Part shown: positions 7,324 through 16,421 of the stretch, in pieces
How the letters are laid out: each line of letters opens with the position of its first letter
How positions within the stretch are numbered: position 1 is the first letter of the stretch
Assembly: GCA_009838465.1 (NCBI GenBank)
Contig: VXRN01000068.1
Span: 1-42,581, forward strand
Reading direction: 5' to 3'
Length of the DNA: 42,581 bases
Source of the DNA: Dehalococcoidia bacterium
GTDB lineage: Bacteria; Chloroflexota; Dehalococcoidia; Lucifugimonadales; UBA1123
Notes under the pieces: generated by a model
Told to the model about the DNA's origin: nothing
What the model saw: the letters and a program-made list of their open reading frames with translations, nothing else
The model's database searches: none
Program-made: the position numbers and the translations under genes

Positions 7324-7992
7324 ATGGCTAACAAGAAGGGCACGGGCCTGCTGATGGTCTGGTGTGAGGTTCCGGCGAACATCGAGGACGAGTTCAACCG
7401 CTGGTACAACGAAGAGCATATCGAGGAGAGGCTGTCTATACCGGGCATACTGAGCGCGGCGCGCTACGAGGCTGTGGTCAGCGGCCCGAAGCACCTGGCG
7501 GTCTATGAGCTGGCGAGTTCCGCCGTCATGGAATCGGATGAGTACCTGAAGGTTCGCTCCAACCCCACAGAGTGGTCGAAGCGAATGTCGCCCGAGTACA
7601 CCGCTACCACCTACATACGCAACGTGTACGAGATGATTCACCCCACTGGACTAACCGACGAGATAGCGAGCAGCCCCATGGCCCCCGCGCTCCAGATAGG
7701 GCGCATGGGCATACCTGCCGAGGTCGAGGATGATTGGAATCACTGGTACGACACGGTTTACGTGCCGAACTATGAGACCGTCGAGGGCGTGAGGCGTGGA
7801 CGGCGCTACACCGCAGTCGCCGGGGAGCCAAAGTACCTGACGATGTACGAGTTCGACCACACTGAGGTGTCTAAGGGCGACGAGTGGCTCAGACAGCAGA
7901 CCGCACACCCGGACAATGCGCGGATGCGCGAGGCGATGATCCACCTACCCGAATCGCCCGGAGTATGGCGCAAGACATTCGAACTAACCTGA
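7324..7992 (+). CDS. Duplicated dimeric alpha-beta barrel protein
   Basis: A 222-residue protein made of two similar halves. Half one has FNRWYNEEHIEERLSIPGI and AARYEAVVSGPKHLAVYEL; half two (from about 120) has WNHWYDTVYVPNYETVEGV and GRRYTAVAGEPKYLTMYEF. This W-Y-x(2)-E/V-H/Y pattern is that of EthD- and DUF4286-like ferredoxin-fold proteins, with two domains fused so that one chain forms the barrel. Such proteins are often small isomerases, lactone-forming or heme-degrading-like enzymes. The start is ATG after GGAGG. Upstream sequence is shared with the divergent NTF2-like gene. The substrate is unknown. Confidence 0.78.
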   Translation: MANKKGTGLLMVWCEVPANIEDEFNRWYNEEHIEERLSIPGILSAARYEAVVSGPKHLAVYELASSAVMESDEYLKVRSNPTEWSKRMSPEYTATTYIRNVYEMIHPTGLTDEIASSPMAPALQIGRMGIPAEVEDDWNHWYDTVYVPNYETVEGVRRGRRYTAVAGEPKYLTMYEFDHTEVSKGDEWLRQQTAHPDNARMREAMIHLPESPGVWRKTFELT

Positions 7993-8085
7993 GCTTTCAC
8001 CCTTATTCGGGCAGAATGGCTATGCATTAACCAGGACTGAGCCCGCTCTGACTCATTTCTCATAGAATCAAGAAAGAGGAGTGAT

Positions 8086-10023
8086 ATGCCGACTGTATCG
8101 CCCTATGGGTCTTGGAAGTCGCCGATAACCTCGGACATGGTGATCCAGAATTCTGTTCGCCTCGGCTCAATTGCATTGGACGGCGACAATATCTACTGGG
8201 CGGAAGAGAGGCCGCACGAAGGCGGCAGAAACGTGATCGTCAGACGGACGCCCGACGGAGTCGCTGAAGACGTCACTCCTGACCCGTACAATGTCCGAAC
8301 CCGTGTCCACGAATACGGCGGCCTGTGCTTCTGGGTGTCGGACGGGACGCTTCTCTTTTCTAACTTCGCGGATGGGCGCGTGTTTAGGCAGGATGCGGGC
8401 GGCGATCCCACACCTATCACGCCGGAGGGCGTTGACCTGCGCTACGCAGACGGCATGATAGACCGCAATCACAGCCGGCTGGTCTGCGTTCAAGAGGACC
8501 ATAGGGAGTCCGACCAGGACTGCGCAAACGAGATCGTCGCGCTCGACCTGGACGGATGCGGCGAGGGTGAGGTCTTGGTCTCGGGCAGCGACTTCTACGG
8601 CTACCCCTCCGTCAGTCCCGATGGTTCGACGATGGCTTGGCTTCGCTGGGATCACCCGAATATGCCCTGGGACAGCACGGAACTGTGGACGGCGGACATT
8701 CTCGACGACGGTTCACTCGGCGATCCGCGCAAAGTAGCCGGAATGATGGGCGAGTCCATCTTCCAGCCTGAGTGGTCGCCGGACGGGATTCTCTACTTCG
8801 TGTCCGACCGCACCGGATGGTGGAACCTGTATCGCTGGCGCGAGGGAAATATCGAGGCGATTGCTCCTATGACGGTGGAGTTCGGCGCGCCTGCTTGGGC
8901 GCTTGGCTCCCACACATACGCATTCGAGTCGGCTGAGCGTATAGTGTGCGAGTACGCTGAGAACGGATTCTGGAAGCTGGCAACGATCAACACTCGTACC
9001 ACCGAACTCGAACCCATAGAGACGCCCTACACCGAGATGTCTCGCGGCGACATTAGGGCGTCCGCAGGCCGCGTTCTCCTCGAGGCGGGATCGCCGAGCC
9101 TGCCGGACGCGCTGCTCTCGCTGGACCCGGACACCGGAGAGATAAGCGTTATCAGGGAGTCTCGCTCCATTCCGGTGGACGACGGTTACATCTCTACTCC
9201 CCAGCCCATAGAGTTTGAGACGGATGGTGACCTAACCGCCCACGCCTTCTACTACCCTGCCAAGAACGCCGACTTCGTTGGCGAGGAGGGAGAGAAGCCG
9301 CCGCTCATGGTCATCAGCCATGGCGGACCTACTGGCGCGGCCATGACCTCGTTCAGCCTTTCCTACCAGTATTGGACGAGCCGAGGCATCGCGATAGTGG
9401 ACGTGAACTACGGCGGCAGCACGGGCTACGGCACACAGTATAGACGACGCCTGAACGGAGAGTGGGGAATCGTTGACATCGTGGACTGCGTGAATGCGGC
9501 GCTGCACCTGGTCGAGGCGGGCGAGGTGGACGGCGAGCGACTGATGATCCGGGGCGGGAGCGCGGGCGGCTATACCACGCTCGCCGCGCTGGCGTTCAGG
9601 GACGTTTTCAGGGTCGGCGCAAGCCATTACGGGGTGAGCGATCTGGGCGCGCTCGCCGAGCATACGCACAAGTTCGAGTCGCGCTATCTGGACTCGATGG
9701 TCGGACCCTACCCAGAACGCCGCGACCTGTACGAAGAACGCTCGCCGATTCACCATACGGAGGGGCTTTCCTGCCCGATCATCCTGTTCCAAGGGACCGA
9801 GGACAGGGTAGTGCCGCCGCAGCAGTCGGAGATGATGCTGGAAGCGCTGCGGGAGAAAGGGCTGCCAGTGGCGTACCTGTCATTCGAGGGAGAGGGACAT
9901 GGCTTCAGGGATTCGACCAACGTGAAGCGCGCGCTAGAGGCTGAGCTCTACTTCTACTCGCGGATTCTGGGCTTCAGTCTCGCCGACGATATAAAGTCAG
10001 TGGAGATAGAGAACCTCGACTAA
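8086..10023 (+). CDS. S9-family serine peptidase (prolyl oligopeptidase / acylaminoacyl-peptidase type)
   Basis: A 645-residue cytoplasmic peptidase with no signal peptide. Residues 1 to about 380 form a beta-propeller with repeated WSPDG/PDGS motifs (YPSVSPDGSTMAW, QPEWSPDGILYF). The alpha/beta-hydrolase domain has the oxyanion strand VISHGGPTG, the nucleophile in RGGSAGGY (Ser492), Asp573 in QGTEDRVVPP and His605 in GEGHGF, so the triad is complete. It would cleave short peptides after the propeller filters their size. The start is ATG after GAGGAG. Its last 50 bases overlap, tail to tail, the end of the unknown gene on the minus strand. Confidence 0.93.
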   Translation: MPTVSPYGSWKSPITSDMVIQNSVRLGSIALDGDNIYWAEERPHEGGRNVIVRRTPDGVAEDVTPDPYNVRTRVHEYGGLCFWVSDGTLLFSNFADGRVFRQDAGGDPTPITPEGVDLRYADGMIDRNHSRLVCVQEDHRESDQDCANEIVALDLDGCGEGEVLVSGSDFYGYPSVSPDGSTMAWLRWDHPNMPWDSTELWTADILDDGSLGDPRKVAGMMGESIFQPEWSPDGILYFVSDRTGWWNLYRWREGNIEAIAPMTVEFGAPAWALGSHTYAFESAERIVCEYAENGFWKLATINTRTTELEPIETPYTEMSRGDIRASAGRVLLEAGSPSLPDALLSLDPDTGEISVIRESRSIPVDDGYISTPQPIEFETDGDLTAHAFYYPAKNADFVGEEGEKPPLMVISHGGPTGAAMTSFSLSYQYWTSRGIAIVDVNYGGSTGYGTQYRRRLNGEWGIVDIVDCVNAALHLVEAGEVDGERLMIRGGSAGGYTTLAALAFRDVFRVGASHYGVSDLGALAEHTHKFESRYLDSMVGPYPERRDLYEERSPIHHTEGLSCPIILFQGTEDRVVPPQQSEMMLEALREKGLPVAYLSFEGEGHGFRDSTNVKRALEAELYFYSRILGFSLADDIKSVEIENLD

Positions 10024-10963
10024 CCGCATCGCTCAATTCCCCAGAGTCCATGACCGCGAAGAAAAGACTGTAATCGAAGTGGTGGCGTCCTGAACGTTCT
10101 GGCTGGTAGTCTTCCAGACGTTCATAGCCGTCGAACATCCACCTCAGCCATAGCGTCCCCTCATGATCCCAGGCCCAGTGATACGTCCAGCCGTGCTCAG
10201 ATTCCACCCTGACCTGTTCCGAGGTCAGGTAGCCTCCGAACGACAGGTGAACCGCGTCCCAGTCGTGGGCTACCTTCGACCAATCGGGGACCAGCTTGCC
10301 CGCGTCGCGTGAAAAGTCCGGTTCATTTCCGGCGTGGCGTCCGCTGTTGCCCTCCGCCGGGTATTCTATGCACAACCGGTGCCAGTCGCTTGGGCTGTGT
10401 ATCTCGAATATCCGCGCCGATTCGTCAACGTTCATCCTCCACACCGCATATGGAGGTTTCTTGTTCCCCATTCGCAAGTCTCCGACTCCGAAGTCTATTG
10501 CGGCGGCCATCGGCGAAATGTCGCCAATCTGCGTGGACGTGAACAGCCATCTCGTCGGCTTGAGCGCGTAGCGTTCCCAACGTGTGGGCGGTTCGGACGG
10601 TGCGACTAGCGAATCTGCGGACGGCGGACTTCCGTCCCTTGATACCCAAACCTGCCGTTCCCTATCCATCGGCTCGAACCACCACGACACCGACGGCTGC
10701 GCTAGGATTTCGTGGAGGAAGCCCTCATGTTTGGGAGCCTCGCGTTCTAGAAAGGTGCGTATCTCATCTCTAACTGCATTCCACACCTCTATGTCGTCGG
10801 AAGCCTCTACACACAGCCATATGCTCGTTTCGGGTACGGCGAGTTCCCGCGCGCTCATTCTTGATCCCGCCGCAATGGTCGCCACAGCGCGGCCCAAAGG
10901 CGACCGCATCATCGCGGCGGCCTTCTCCTCCGGGTCAATCCTCTGTAGTCTGGCGATATTCAT
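9974..10963 (-). CDS. Unknown 329-residue protein rich in Trp
   Basis: I do not recognise this protein. It has no signal peptide, membrane helix or known motif. Tryptophan is frequent (SWWFEPMDRERQVWVS, WTYHWAWDHEGTLWLRWMFDGYERLEDY), and the C-terminal half looks like beta sheet with aromatic faces. The ATG at 10963 comes four bases after the stop of the VOC gene; a GTG at 10990 would overlap that gene. Codon composition resembles the neighbours. The operon is D-2-hydroxyacid dehydrogenase, VOC protein, then this gene, all closely packed. Its 3' end overlaps the S9 peptidase gene by 50 bases in opposite sense, which limits where either message can end. Confidence 0.7.
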   Translation of the reverse strand: MNIARLQRIDPEEKAAAMMRSPLGRAVATIAAGSRMSARELAVPETSIWLCVEASDDIEVWNAVRDEIRTFLEREAPKHEGFLHEILAQPSVSWWFEPMDRERQVWVSRDGSPPSADSLVAPSEPPTRWERYALKPTRWLFTSTQIGDISPMAAAIDFGVGDLRMGNKKPPYAVWRMNVDESARIFEIHSPSDWHRLCIEYPAEGNSGRHAGNEPDFSRDAGKLVPDWSKVAHDWDAVHLSFGGYLTSEQVRVESEHGWTYHWAWDHEGTLWLRWMFDGYERLEDYQPERSGRHHFDYSLFFAVMDSGELSDAVSRGSLSPLTLYRRRD

Positions 10964-10967
10964 TGAA

Positions 10968-11363
10968 TCAACCCAGCAGGTCCCGCTCACCGTCCTTAGT
11001 CCGGCGGAATGAGCCTATACAGAATTCGTTGCCCTCAGGGTCGGCCATAGTGACTCCGCCGCCCTGCCGGGGTTCGGTAACCGGACTTCCTCCGAGTTCC
11101 ACGATCCGCCGGACTGCCTCATCAACATCGGGGACGACGAAGCACATGTGGCACCGGTTCTTGACCACCTTCGACTCCGGGACCCTTTGCAATATGAGTG
11201 CCGTCGTGGAATCGAGTGATCCCACCGTAAGCCATCCACCGCAACCCCTGAGCGGCCCAGGAGTCTCTCCGAGCATAGCGCCCCAGAACAGAGCTTCCCG
11301 TTCTATGTCCCCTACGTCCAGTACGATGGAGGCAGTCTCCAAGACAATACCTTTGTTCATCAT
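10968..11363 (-). CDS. VOC (glyoxalase / bleomycin-resistance fold) protein
   Basis: A 131-residue protein with two beta-alpha-beta-beta-beta units of the vicinal oxygen chelate fold. The marks are ETASIVLDVGDIEREALFWGAMLGE in the first half and HMCFVVPDVDEAVRRIVELGG with MADPEGNEFCIG, the usual C-terminal metal-ligand region, in the second. The start is the ATG at 11363, right after the stop of the dehydrogenase gene, with GGAG seven bases upstream; a GTG two codons earlier would overlap. It may be a dioxygenase, isomerase or binding protein. The tight operon with a D-2-hydroxyacid dehydrogenase suggests small-acid metabolism. Confidence 0.82.
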   Translation of the reverse strand: MMNKGIVLETASIVLDVGDIEREALFWGAMLGETPGPLRGCGGWLTVGSLDSTTALILQRVPESKVVKNRCHMCFVVPDVDEAVRRIVELGGSPVTEPRQGGGVTMADPEGNEFCIGSFRRTKDGERDLLG

Positions 11364-11365
11364 GC

Positions 11366-12319
11366 TCACTCCGAGAGCACCCGGACCGGGTTCCCAGCCA
11401 GGAATGCCGAAATGTCCTCAACCGCGTCCCCGTAGAAAATCCGGTACGTCTCCGCTGTCACATAGCCCATATGCGGCGTGAGGACGGTGTTGGGCAGCGA
11501 CCTCAGCTTGTGATCAAGGGGCAGCGGCTCGATGTCGAACACGTCCAGGCCCGCGCCTGCTATCGCACCGGACTCCAGAGCCCTGATGAGCGCGGACTCC
11601 TCCACTATCGGCCCGCGAGAGGAGTTGACCAGATATGCCGACTCCTTCATCAGCGAAAGTTCGCGTTCACCCAAGAGTCCGCGTGTCCTGTCGCTAAGGA
11701 CAAGGTGTATGGTTATGATGTCGGATTCGCCGAGAAGTTCGTCTTTGGATACGAGTCGCGCGCCGAACTCAGCGGCGCGCTCAGCGGTGAGATTCTGGCT
11801 CCAGGCCAGCAGATTCATGCCGATAGCCGCGCCTATCCGCGCCACCTGTGACCCGAGCCTGCCGAGCCCAATTACTCCCAGCGTCTTGCCCTGGAGTCCT
11901 TCGCCCATCGTCACCTGCCACTGCCCGCTGCGCGTGGCTGCGTCCTCGGTGGGGACTTTACGGGCGAGCGCGAGAATAAGCGCCCATGTGAGTTCGGCGG
12001 TGGGATACGGCAGCCCGTCGGTGCCACAGACGGTGACGTCATGCTCAGCCGCCGCGACCATATCTATAGAGGCGTTTCTCATTCCGGTGGTGACCAGCAG
12101 CTTCAGGTTGGGAAGGCGAGAGAAAAGAGTCCTCTGAAACGGCGTCCGCTCACGCATTGCAACCACGACTTCGTAAGGCTCCAATCGCCGCGCGACATCA
12201 TCCTCAGCCGACAAGTGATCCTGGAAGAAATCGACGCTCACGTCCGGCGGAAGCGAGCCCCAGTCGGCCATGTTCCGGGCGACATTCTGATAGTCGTCGA
12301 GTACTGCTACCCTCGGCAT
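11366..12319 (-). CDS. D-2-hydroxyacid dehydrogenase family protein
   Basis: A 317-residue NAD-dependent dehydrogenase. The Rossmann motif is LGVIGLGRLGSQVARIG (about 145-161); the catalytic set shows an Arg in VNSSRGPIV, a Glu/Asp in GLDVFDIEPLP and a His in TPHMGYVT. It reduces 2-keto acids to D-2-hydroxy acids or the reverse; the substrate (glyoxylate, hydroxypyruvate or a longer acid) cannot be told. The start is the ATG at 12319 (MPRVAVLDDYQ) with AAGGAG ten bases upstream. It heads a three-gene minus-strand operon and is divergent from peptide deformylase. Confidence 0.9.
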   Translation of the reverse strand: MPRVAVLDDYQNVARNMADWGSLPPDVSVDFFQDHLSAEDDVARRLEPYEVVVAMRERTPFQRTLFSRLPNLKLLVTTGMRNASIDMVAAAEHDVTVCGTDGLPYPTAELTWALILALARKVPTEDAATRSGQWQVTMGEGLQGKTLGVIGLGRLGSQVARIGAAIGMNLLAWSQNLTAERAAEFGARLVSKDELLGESDIITIHLVLSDRTRGLLGERELSLMKESAYLVNSSRGPIVEESALIRALESGAIAGAGLDVFDIEPLPLDHKLRSLPNTVLTPHMGYVTAETYRIFYGDAVEDISAFLAGNPVRVLSE

Positions 12320-12417
12320 TCGACAGTTCTCCTTTATATCTAATGCCCTCTCTAAGACATGATGGTACAATATACAGCAAGTTGGGACCCTCAAGATAAT
12401 TAGCACGAGGAAGGTCC

Positions 12418-12996
12418 GTGGCGATAAGAGAGATACTGGCGATTCCACACCCTATCCTCAGGCAGCGCGCCAGAAAGGTGAGGCGCGTTGACAAGAGGCT
12501 GCTCCGGCTTGCCCACGACATGGTGGAGACGATGCGGGAGGCAGGCGGCGTCGGACTGGCGGCGAACCAGGTTGGGGAGTTGAGGCGGCTGGTGGTCATC
12601 CAGATACCGGAGGAAGAAGAGGCGCGCATATACATCAACCCCGAGATATTGAAGCGCGGGGGCGAGCGCGAGGTGGAGGAAGGATGCCTGAGCCACGCAG
12701 GATACCGCGCGATGGTGAACCGCTCGGAGTGGATCAGGTTCGGCGCGCTGGACCACACTGAGAAAGTTGTGAAGATGAAGGCGGAAGATCTTCTGGCGCA
12801 GGCGATGGAACACGAGATTGACCATCTGAACGGGATACTATACCTGGACCACCTGGTAGAACACTCCAAGCCCTACCGGGTTGACGAGAATGGCGAGCCG
12901 CTGGACCAGGAACACGAAGCGGGTGAAGAGGGAGCCGCCGCATCATCCGAACTGCTGGTTCCGGAAGACGTTCCGGCGTCGCTGAAGATAAGGTAG
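12418..12996 (+). CDS. def: Peptide deformylase
   Basis: A 192-residue metallo-enzyme that removes the formyl group from the N-terminal Met of nascent proteins, acting at the ribosome exit. All three motifs are present: GVGLAANQVG (motif 1), EEGCLSHAG (motif 2, with the metal-binding Cys) and MEHEIDHLNG (motif 3, HExxH). Motif 2 reads SHAG where many relatives have S-V/I-P. After about residue 165 there is an acidic C-terminal extension. The start is GTG after GAGGAAGG. Its partner Fmt, which adds the formyl group, is in the same window at 36493. Confidence 0.95.
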   Translation: MAIREILAIPHPILRQRARKVRRVDKRLLRLAHDMVETMREAGGVGLAANQVGELRRLVVIQIPEEEEARIYINPEILKRGGEREVEEGCLSHAGYRAMVNRSEWIRFGALDHTEKVVKMKAEDLLAQAMEHEIDHLNGILYLDHLVEHSKPYRVDENGEPLDQEHEAGEEGAAASSELLVPEDVPASLKIR

Positions 12997-13079
12997 AGCC
13001 TCAATCTCTGCCCGACAGGTAGTCAGCGTCACCTGTGAAGGTGGCGCGTTTATATATAAGGAAGATTGACCCCACAGCA

Positions 13080-14558
13080 ATGAACCCATTCGACGAAAGA
13101 ACCCAGGCAATTGTCAACCAAACCGCCCAGGTTATGGAGGGATTGGGGATAACATCGTACCTGGTCGGAGGTTCGGTGCGCGACGCCATGCTGGGCAAGA
13201 CTACGCGGGACGTGGACATCGTTGTATGCGGCTCCGCGAACCGGGTCGGAGATACTCTGGCCGAATCTCTGGACGGCCATAAAATCCGAATAGACTTCGA
13301 GCGCGATGCCGCCAGGGTGATAGCAGCCAGCCAGGATCACGCCGTAGTTATTGATCTTCTGAGTCTCGCCGGCGCCGGTATTCTCCCGGACCTGAGACGA
13401 CGCGACTTCACGATAAACGCGATAGCGACTCCCCTGGAATCAGCCGTACTCGGAACCTGGAACCTGATTGACCCGCTTGGCGGCGCTCAGGACATGGATT
13501 CCAAGACTATCCGAGCCGTCTCCGGCAAGGTATTCACAGAAGATCCGGTTCGCCTTCTCCGGGCTGTGCGGCTTTCGGCTGAGACCGGCTTCGCCATCGA
13601 GCCTGAAACGGAGTCGCTGATTCGCGGCTTCGCGCCGAGACTCACAGACTCATCTCCGGAGCGAATCAGGTCGGAACTGTTGAGAATTCTGGCGGCGCGC
13701 GGCGCGGCGAAGTGGGTACGGCTTATGGATAGCCTGGGCCTGCTGTCCATAGTTATTCCTGAACTCGACCTCGCCAGGGATGTGAGCCAGCCCAGAGAAC
13801 ACTACTACGATGTGTTCGGGCACCTGGTGGCTGCCCTGGATTACGCAGACCAGATAGTATCGAACCGCTACGAGCGCGACTTTGTGCGCGAAATGATGCC
13901 CACATTCGACCGAATGGATGCCTACTTCGGACAGGGTGCGGCGGACGGACATACCAGGGGCACGTTCCTGAAGCTGACAGCGCTTCTGCACGACATCGCC
14001 AAGCCCCAGACCAAGACGGTCGAACCCTCAGGCAGGGTCAGATTCTTCGGCCATTCAGAGATGGGAGAGGAGATAGCAGGCGAGGTTCTGGCTCGCCTGC
14101 GTGTGGGGCGCAGAGGCATCGGCATGGTCAGGAGCATGGTTCGCCACCACCTCAGACCTCGGCAAATGGGCAACAAAGGGGAACTTCCCACCAACCGCGC
14201 CATTCACAGGTATTATCGCGACTTGGGTGATGTTGCACTGGACACGCTGTACCTGAACATGGCAGACTTTCTTGCGGCGCGTGGCCCACTAATCACTCCC
14301 GCGGAAATGCGTAACCAGGTGAGAGTCATAAATCATATTCTTACGGTGGGTCCTCAGAACCAAACGGTCGTGGCATCTCGTAAGGGACTACTAACCGGTC
14401 ACGATATTATGAGTGAACTCCAGATCGAACCCGGCCCGCTTATCGGACGGCTACTGAAGTCTGTCGCAGAGGCGGAGGCGCGAGGCCGGATAAGAAACAG
14501 AGAAGAGGCATTGAAATTGGCCAGAGCAAATATCGAGACAGGAGCGGTCGGTGGGTAG
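13080..14558 (+). CDS. cca: CCA tRNA nucleotidyltransferase / poly(A) polymerase with HD domain
   Basis: A class II nucleotidyltransferase of 492 residues from the ATG at 13080; an in-frame GTG at 13035 is less likely because it has no ribosome site. The head domain has YLVGGSVRD, the DxD metal site in TRDVDIVV, RRRDFTINAIA and EDPVRLLRAVR. An HD phosphohydrolase domain follows (LLHDIAKPQT, MVRHHLRPRQ). It adds or repairs CCA at tRNA 3' ends, needed here because the tRNA-Ala gene lacks CCA. The secD start overlaps its last eight bases, which implies translational coupling. Confidence 0.92.
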   Translation: MNPFDERTQAIVNQTAQVMEGLGITSYLVGGSVRDAMLGKTTRDVDIVVCGSANRVGDTLAESLDGHKIRIDFERDAARVIAASQDHAVVIDLLSLAGAGILPDLRRRDFTINAIATPLESAVLGTWNLIDPLGGAQDMDSKTIRAVSGKVFTEDPVRLLRAVRLSAETGFAIEPETESLIRGFAPRLTDSSPERIRSELLRILAARGAAKWVRLMDSLGLLSIVIPELDLARDVSQPREHYYDVFGHLVAALDYADQIVSNRYERDFVREMMPTFDRMDAYFGQGAADGHTRGTFLKLTALLHDIAKPQTKTVEPSGRVRFFGHSEMGEEIAGEVLARLRVGRRGIGMVRSMVRHHLRPRQMGNKGELPTNRAIHRYYRDLGDVALDTLYLNMADFLAARGPLITPAEMRNQVRVINHILTVGPQNQTVVASRKGLLTGHDIMSELQIEPGPLIGRLLKSVAEAEARGRIRNREEALKLARANIETGAVGG

Positions 14559-16410
14559 ATACGGGCGCACTGTAATCATCATCGCCGTTGTGGTCATCGC
14601 GGCCGGGCTTATACTCGGCTTCCAGACATTCTCGGTCGGCGGTTTCCAGAGAGGTTCGGACAACACCTTGCTCGGGTTGAGCCTGGGCCTGGACCTTCAG
14701 GGCGGAAGTCACCTTGTCTATCAAACAAATCTGGTGGATCCGAATACGGGCGCCCGTGTGGAAGTTACCCAGGACCAGCTGGACGCGCTTAAACTCAACA
14801 TAGAGCGGCGTGTGAACAGTTCCGGCCTCGGCGAGCCGATAATTCAGATTCTTGGCACCGACAGGCTTCTGGTCCAGATGCCGGGTCTGGACGACCCGGC
14901 GCGCGCCAAGAGGATCATTGGGGAGACGGCGCGGCTTGAATTCAAGCGGCGCACGTTCAACGTGTCGCGCGACCTGACGGAGATCTCGGCGGCGGATATC
15001 GCCGGCGTCACAGTGGACTACCTGCCTGATCCCTCGCCCGCCACATCGACGGACCAACTGGCTACTTCCACTCAGGACGCCCAGGCTGGGACTCAACTCG
15101 TGACACTGATGGTGGAATTCACTGAGGAGGGCGCAGCAAAGTTCCTGCCGGTGTTTGTGAAGATGAATGAGAGCTTCTTCAGATACCAAATCGCGCAGCA
15201 GGAATTTTTCCAACGGTTGCAGCAGGACCCTAACGCGGTTCCGTCCGTGGACATCGTTCCGGACACTCTGGACATATCCGTAGAAGGGAATATGTCCCAG
15301 CGATTTACGGCATCCGCGGCCTCGACAAGCCGACTGGATACTACAACCTACGCCTTCGTCGTTCCCGCAGAAGAGGACACGGGTGAACAACCCACTCTCC
15401 AAGTGGCTATGGACAGGGTGGGAAACAACGCGCAACTACTTTTCACCGAGATAACCGGCACAGTTGACGAACCCATCGGTCTGACGGGGGACAACCTTTC
15501 TCGCGCGTTCCCGGGCCAGCATACCCAGTCCGGCATACCCATCGTCAACCTGGAATTCGACAGCGAAGGAACTCGCATATTCGGAGAACTGACCCTGGAC
15601 ATCGTTCGCAAGCAGGAGACCGAGGGAGTAAGAGACCAGATAGCCATCTTCCTGGATGACCAGGAACTGATCTCCCCCACCGTCCAGACCGCTATTACCG
15701 CGGGAACGGCTATCATACAGGGCAGAGACTTCACCGTGGAGAGGGTTCGCGACATCTCTCTCCAGCTAGAGGCCGGACGTCTGCCTGTACCAATCGAGTT
15801 GATCCAAGAGCGGGATGTTGACGCGATACTGGGCGCGGACTCACTTGCGAAGAGTGTCGTGGCGGGTCTCGTCGGACTGAGCCTGGTGCTTCTCTTCATG
15901 ACCATGTACTACCGGCTGCCAGGGCTTGTCGCATCCATTGCGCTGATGATATACGCGACACTGGTGCTGGCGCTCTTCAAGGCACTTCCGGTTACGCTGA
16001 CGCTCAGCGGGGTCGCGGCGGTGATACTGTCCATAGGTATGGCGGTGGACGCTAATATCCTGATATTCGAGCGTATGAAGGACGAACTGCGCGCAGGGAG
16101 AACGCTCCTGTCTTCTATCAATATAGGATTCGACAGGGCATGGCCGGCCATCAGGGACGGCAACATCTCCACTCTGATTACTTGCGGAATCCTGTTCTGG
16201 TTCGCAGACCAGCTAGGCGCCAGCATAGTCCAGGGCTTTGCGGTGACCCTGGCGATTGGCGTGGTGGTCAGCATGTTCACCGCGATAACGGTCAGCCGAA
16301 CGCTTCTGCGATTCATGGGAACGACGAGGCTGACCAGATCAATGAGGATCTGGCTACCGTCAGGCGGTAGTGAAGTTCCCCAGCAGTTTCTGACAGATAC
16401 CGCCGATTAG
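14551..16410 (+). CDS. secD: Protein translocase subunit SecD
   Basis: A 619-residue RND-type membrane protein that uses the proton gradient to pull preproteins out of the SecYEG channel. TM1 is at about 7-25, followed by the family motif LGLDLQGG. A large outer domain contains LTGDNLSRAFPG, and five further membrane segments lie at about 430-590, including the RND signature around GMAVDANILIFERMKDELR. The outer domain carries a Thr/Ser-rich insertion around 155-180. The start is a GTG overlapping the stop of cca. secF follows after 11 bases. Confidence 0.96.
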   Translation: MGRYGRTVIIIAVVVIAAGLILGFQTFSVGGFQRGSDNTLLGLSLGLDLQGGSHLVYQTNLVDPNTGARVEVTQDQLDALKLNIERRVNSSGLGEPIIQILGTDRLLVQMPGLDDPARAKRIIGETARLEFKRRTFNVSRDLTEISAADIAGVTVDYLPDPSPATSTDQLATSTQDAQAGTQLVTLMVEFTEEGAAKFLPVFVKMNESFFRYQIAQQEFFQRLQQDPNAVPSVDIVPDTLDISVEGNMSQRFTASAASTSRLDTTTYAFVVPAEEDTGEQPTLQVAMDRVGNNAQLLFTEITGTVDEPIGLTGDNLSRAFPGQHTQSGIPIVNLEFDSEGTRIFGELTLDIVRKQETEGVRDQIAIFLDDQELISPTVQTAITAGTAIIQGRDFTVERVRDISLQLEAGRLPVPIELIQERDVDAILGADSLAKSVVAGLVGLSLVLLFMTMYYRLPGLVASIALMIYATLVLALFKALPVTLTLSGVAAVILSIGMAVDANILIFERMKDELRAGRTLLSSINIGFDRAWPAIRDGNISTLITCGILFWFADQLGASIVQGFAVTLAIGVVVSMFTAITVSRTLLRFMGTTRLTRSMRIWLPSGGSEVPQQFLTDTAD

Positions 16411-16421
16411 AGGAGCGTGAA

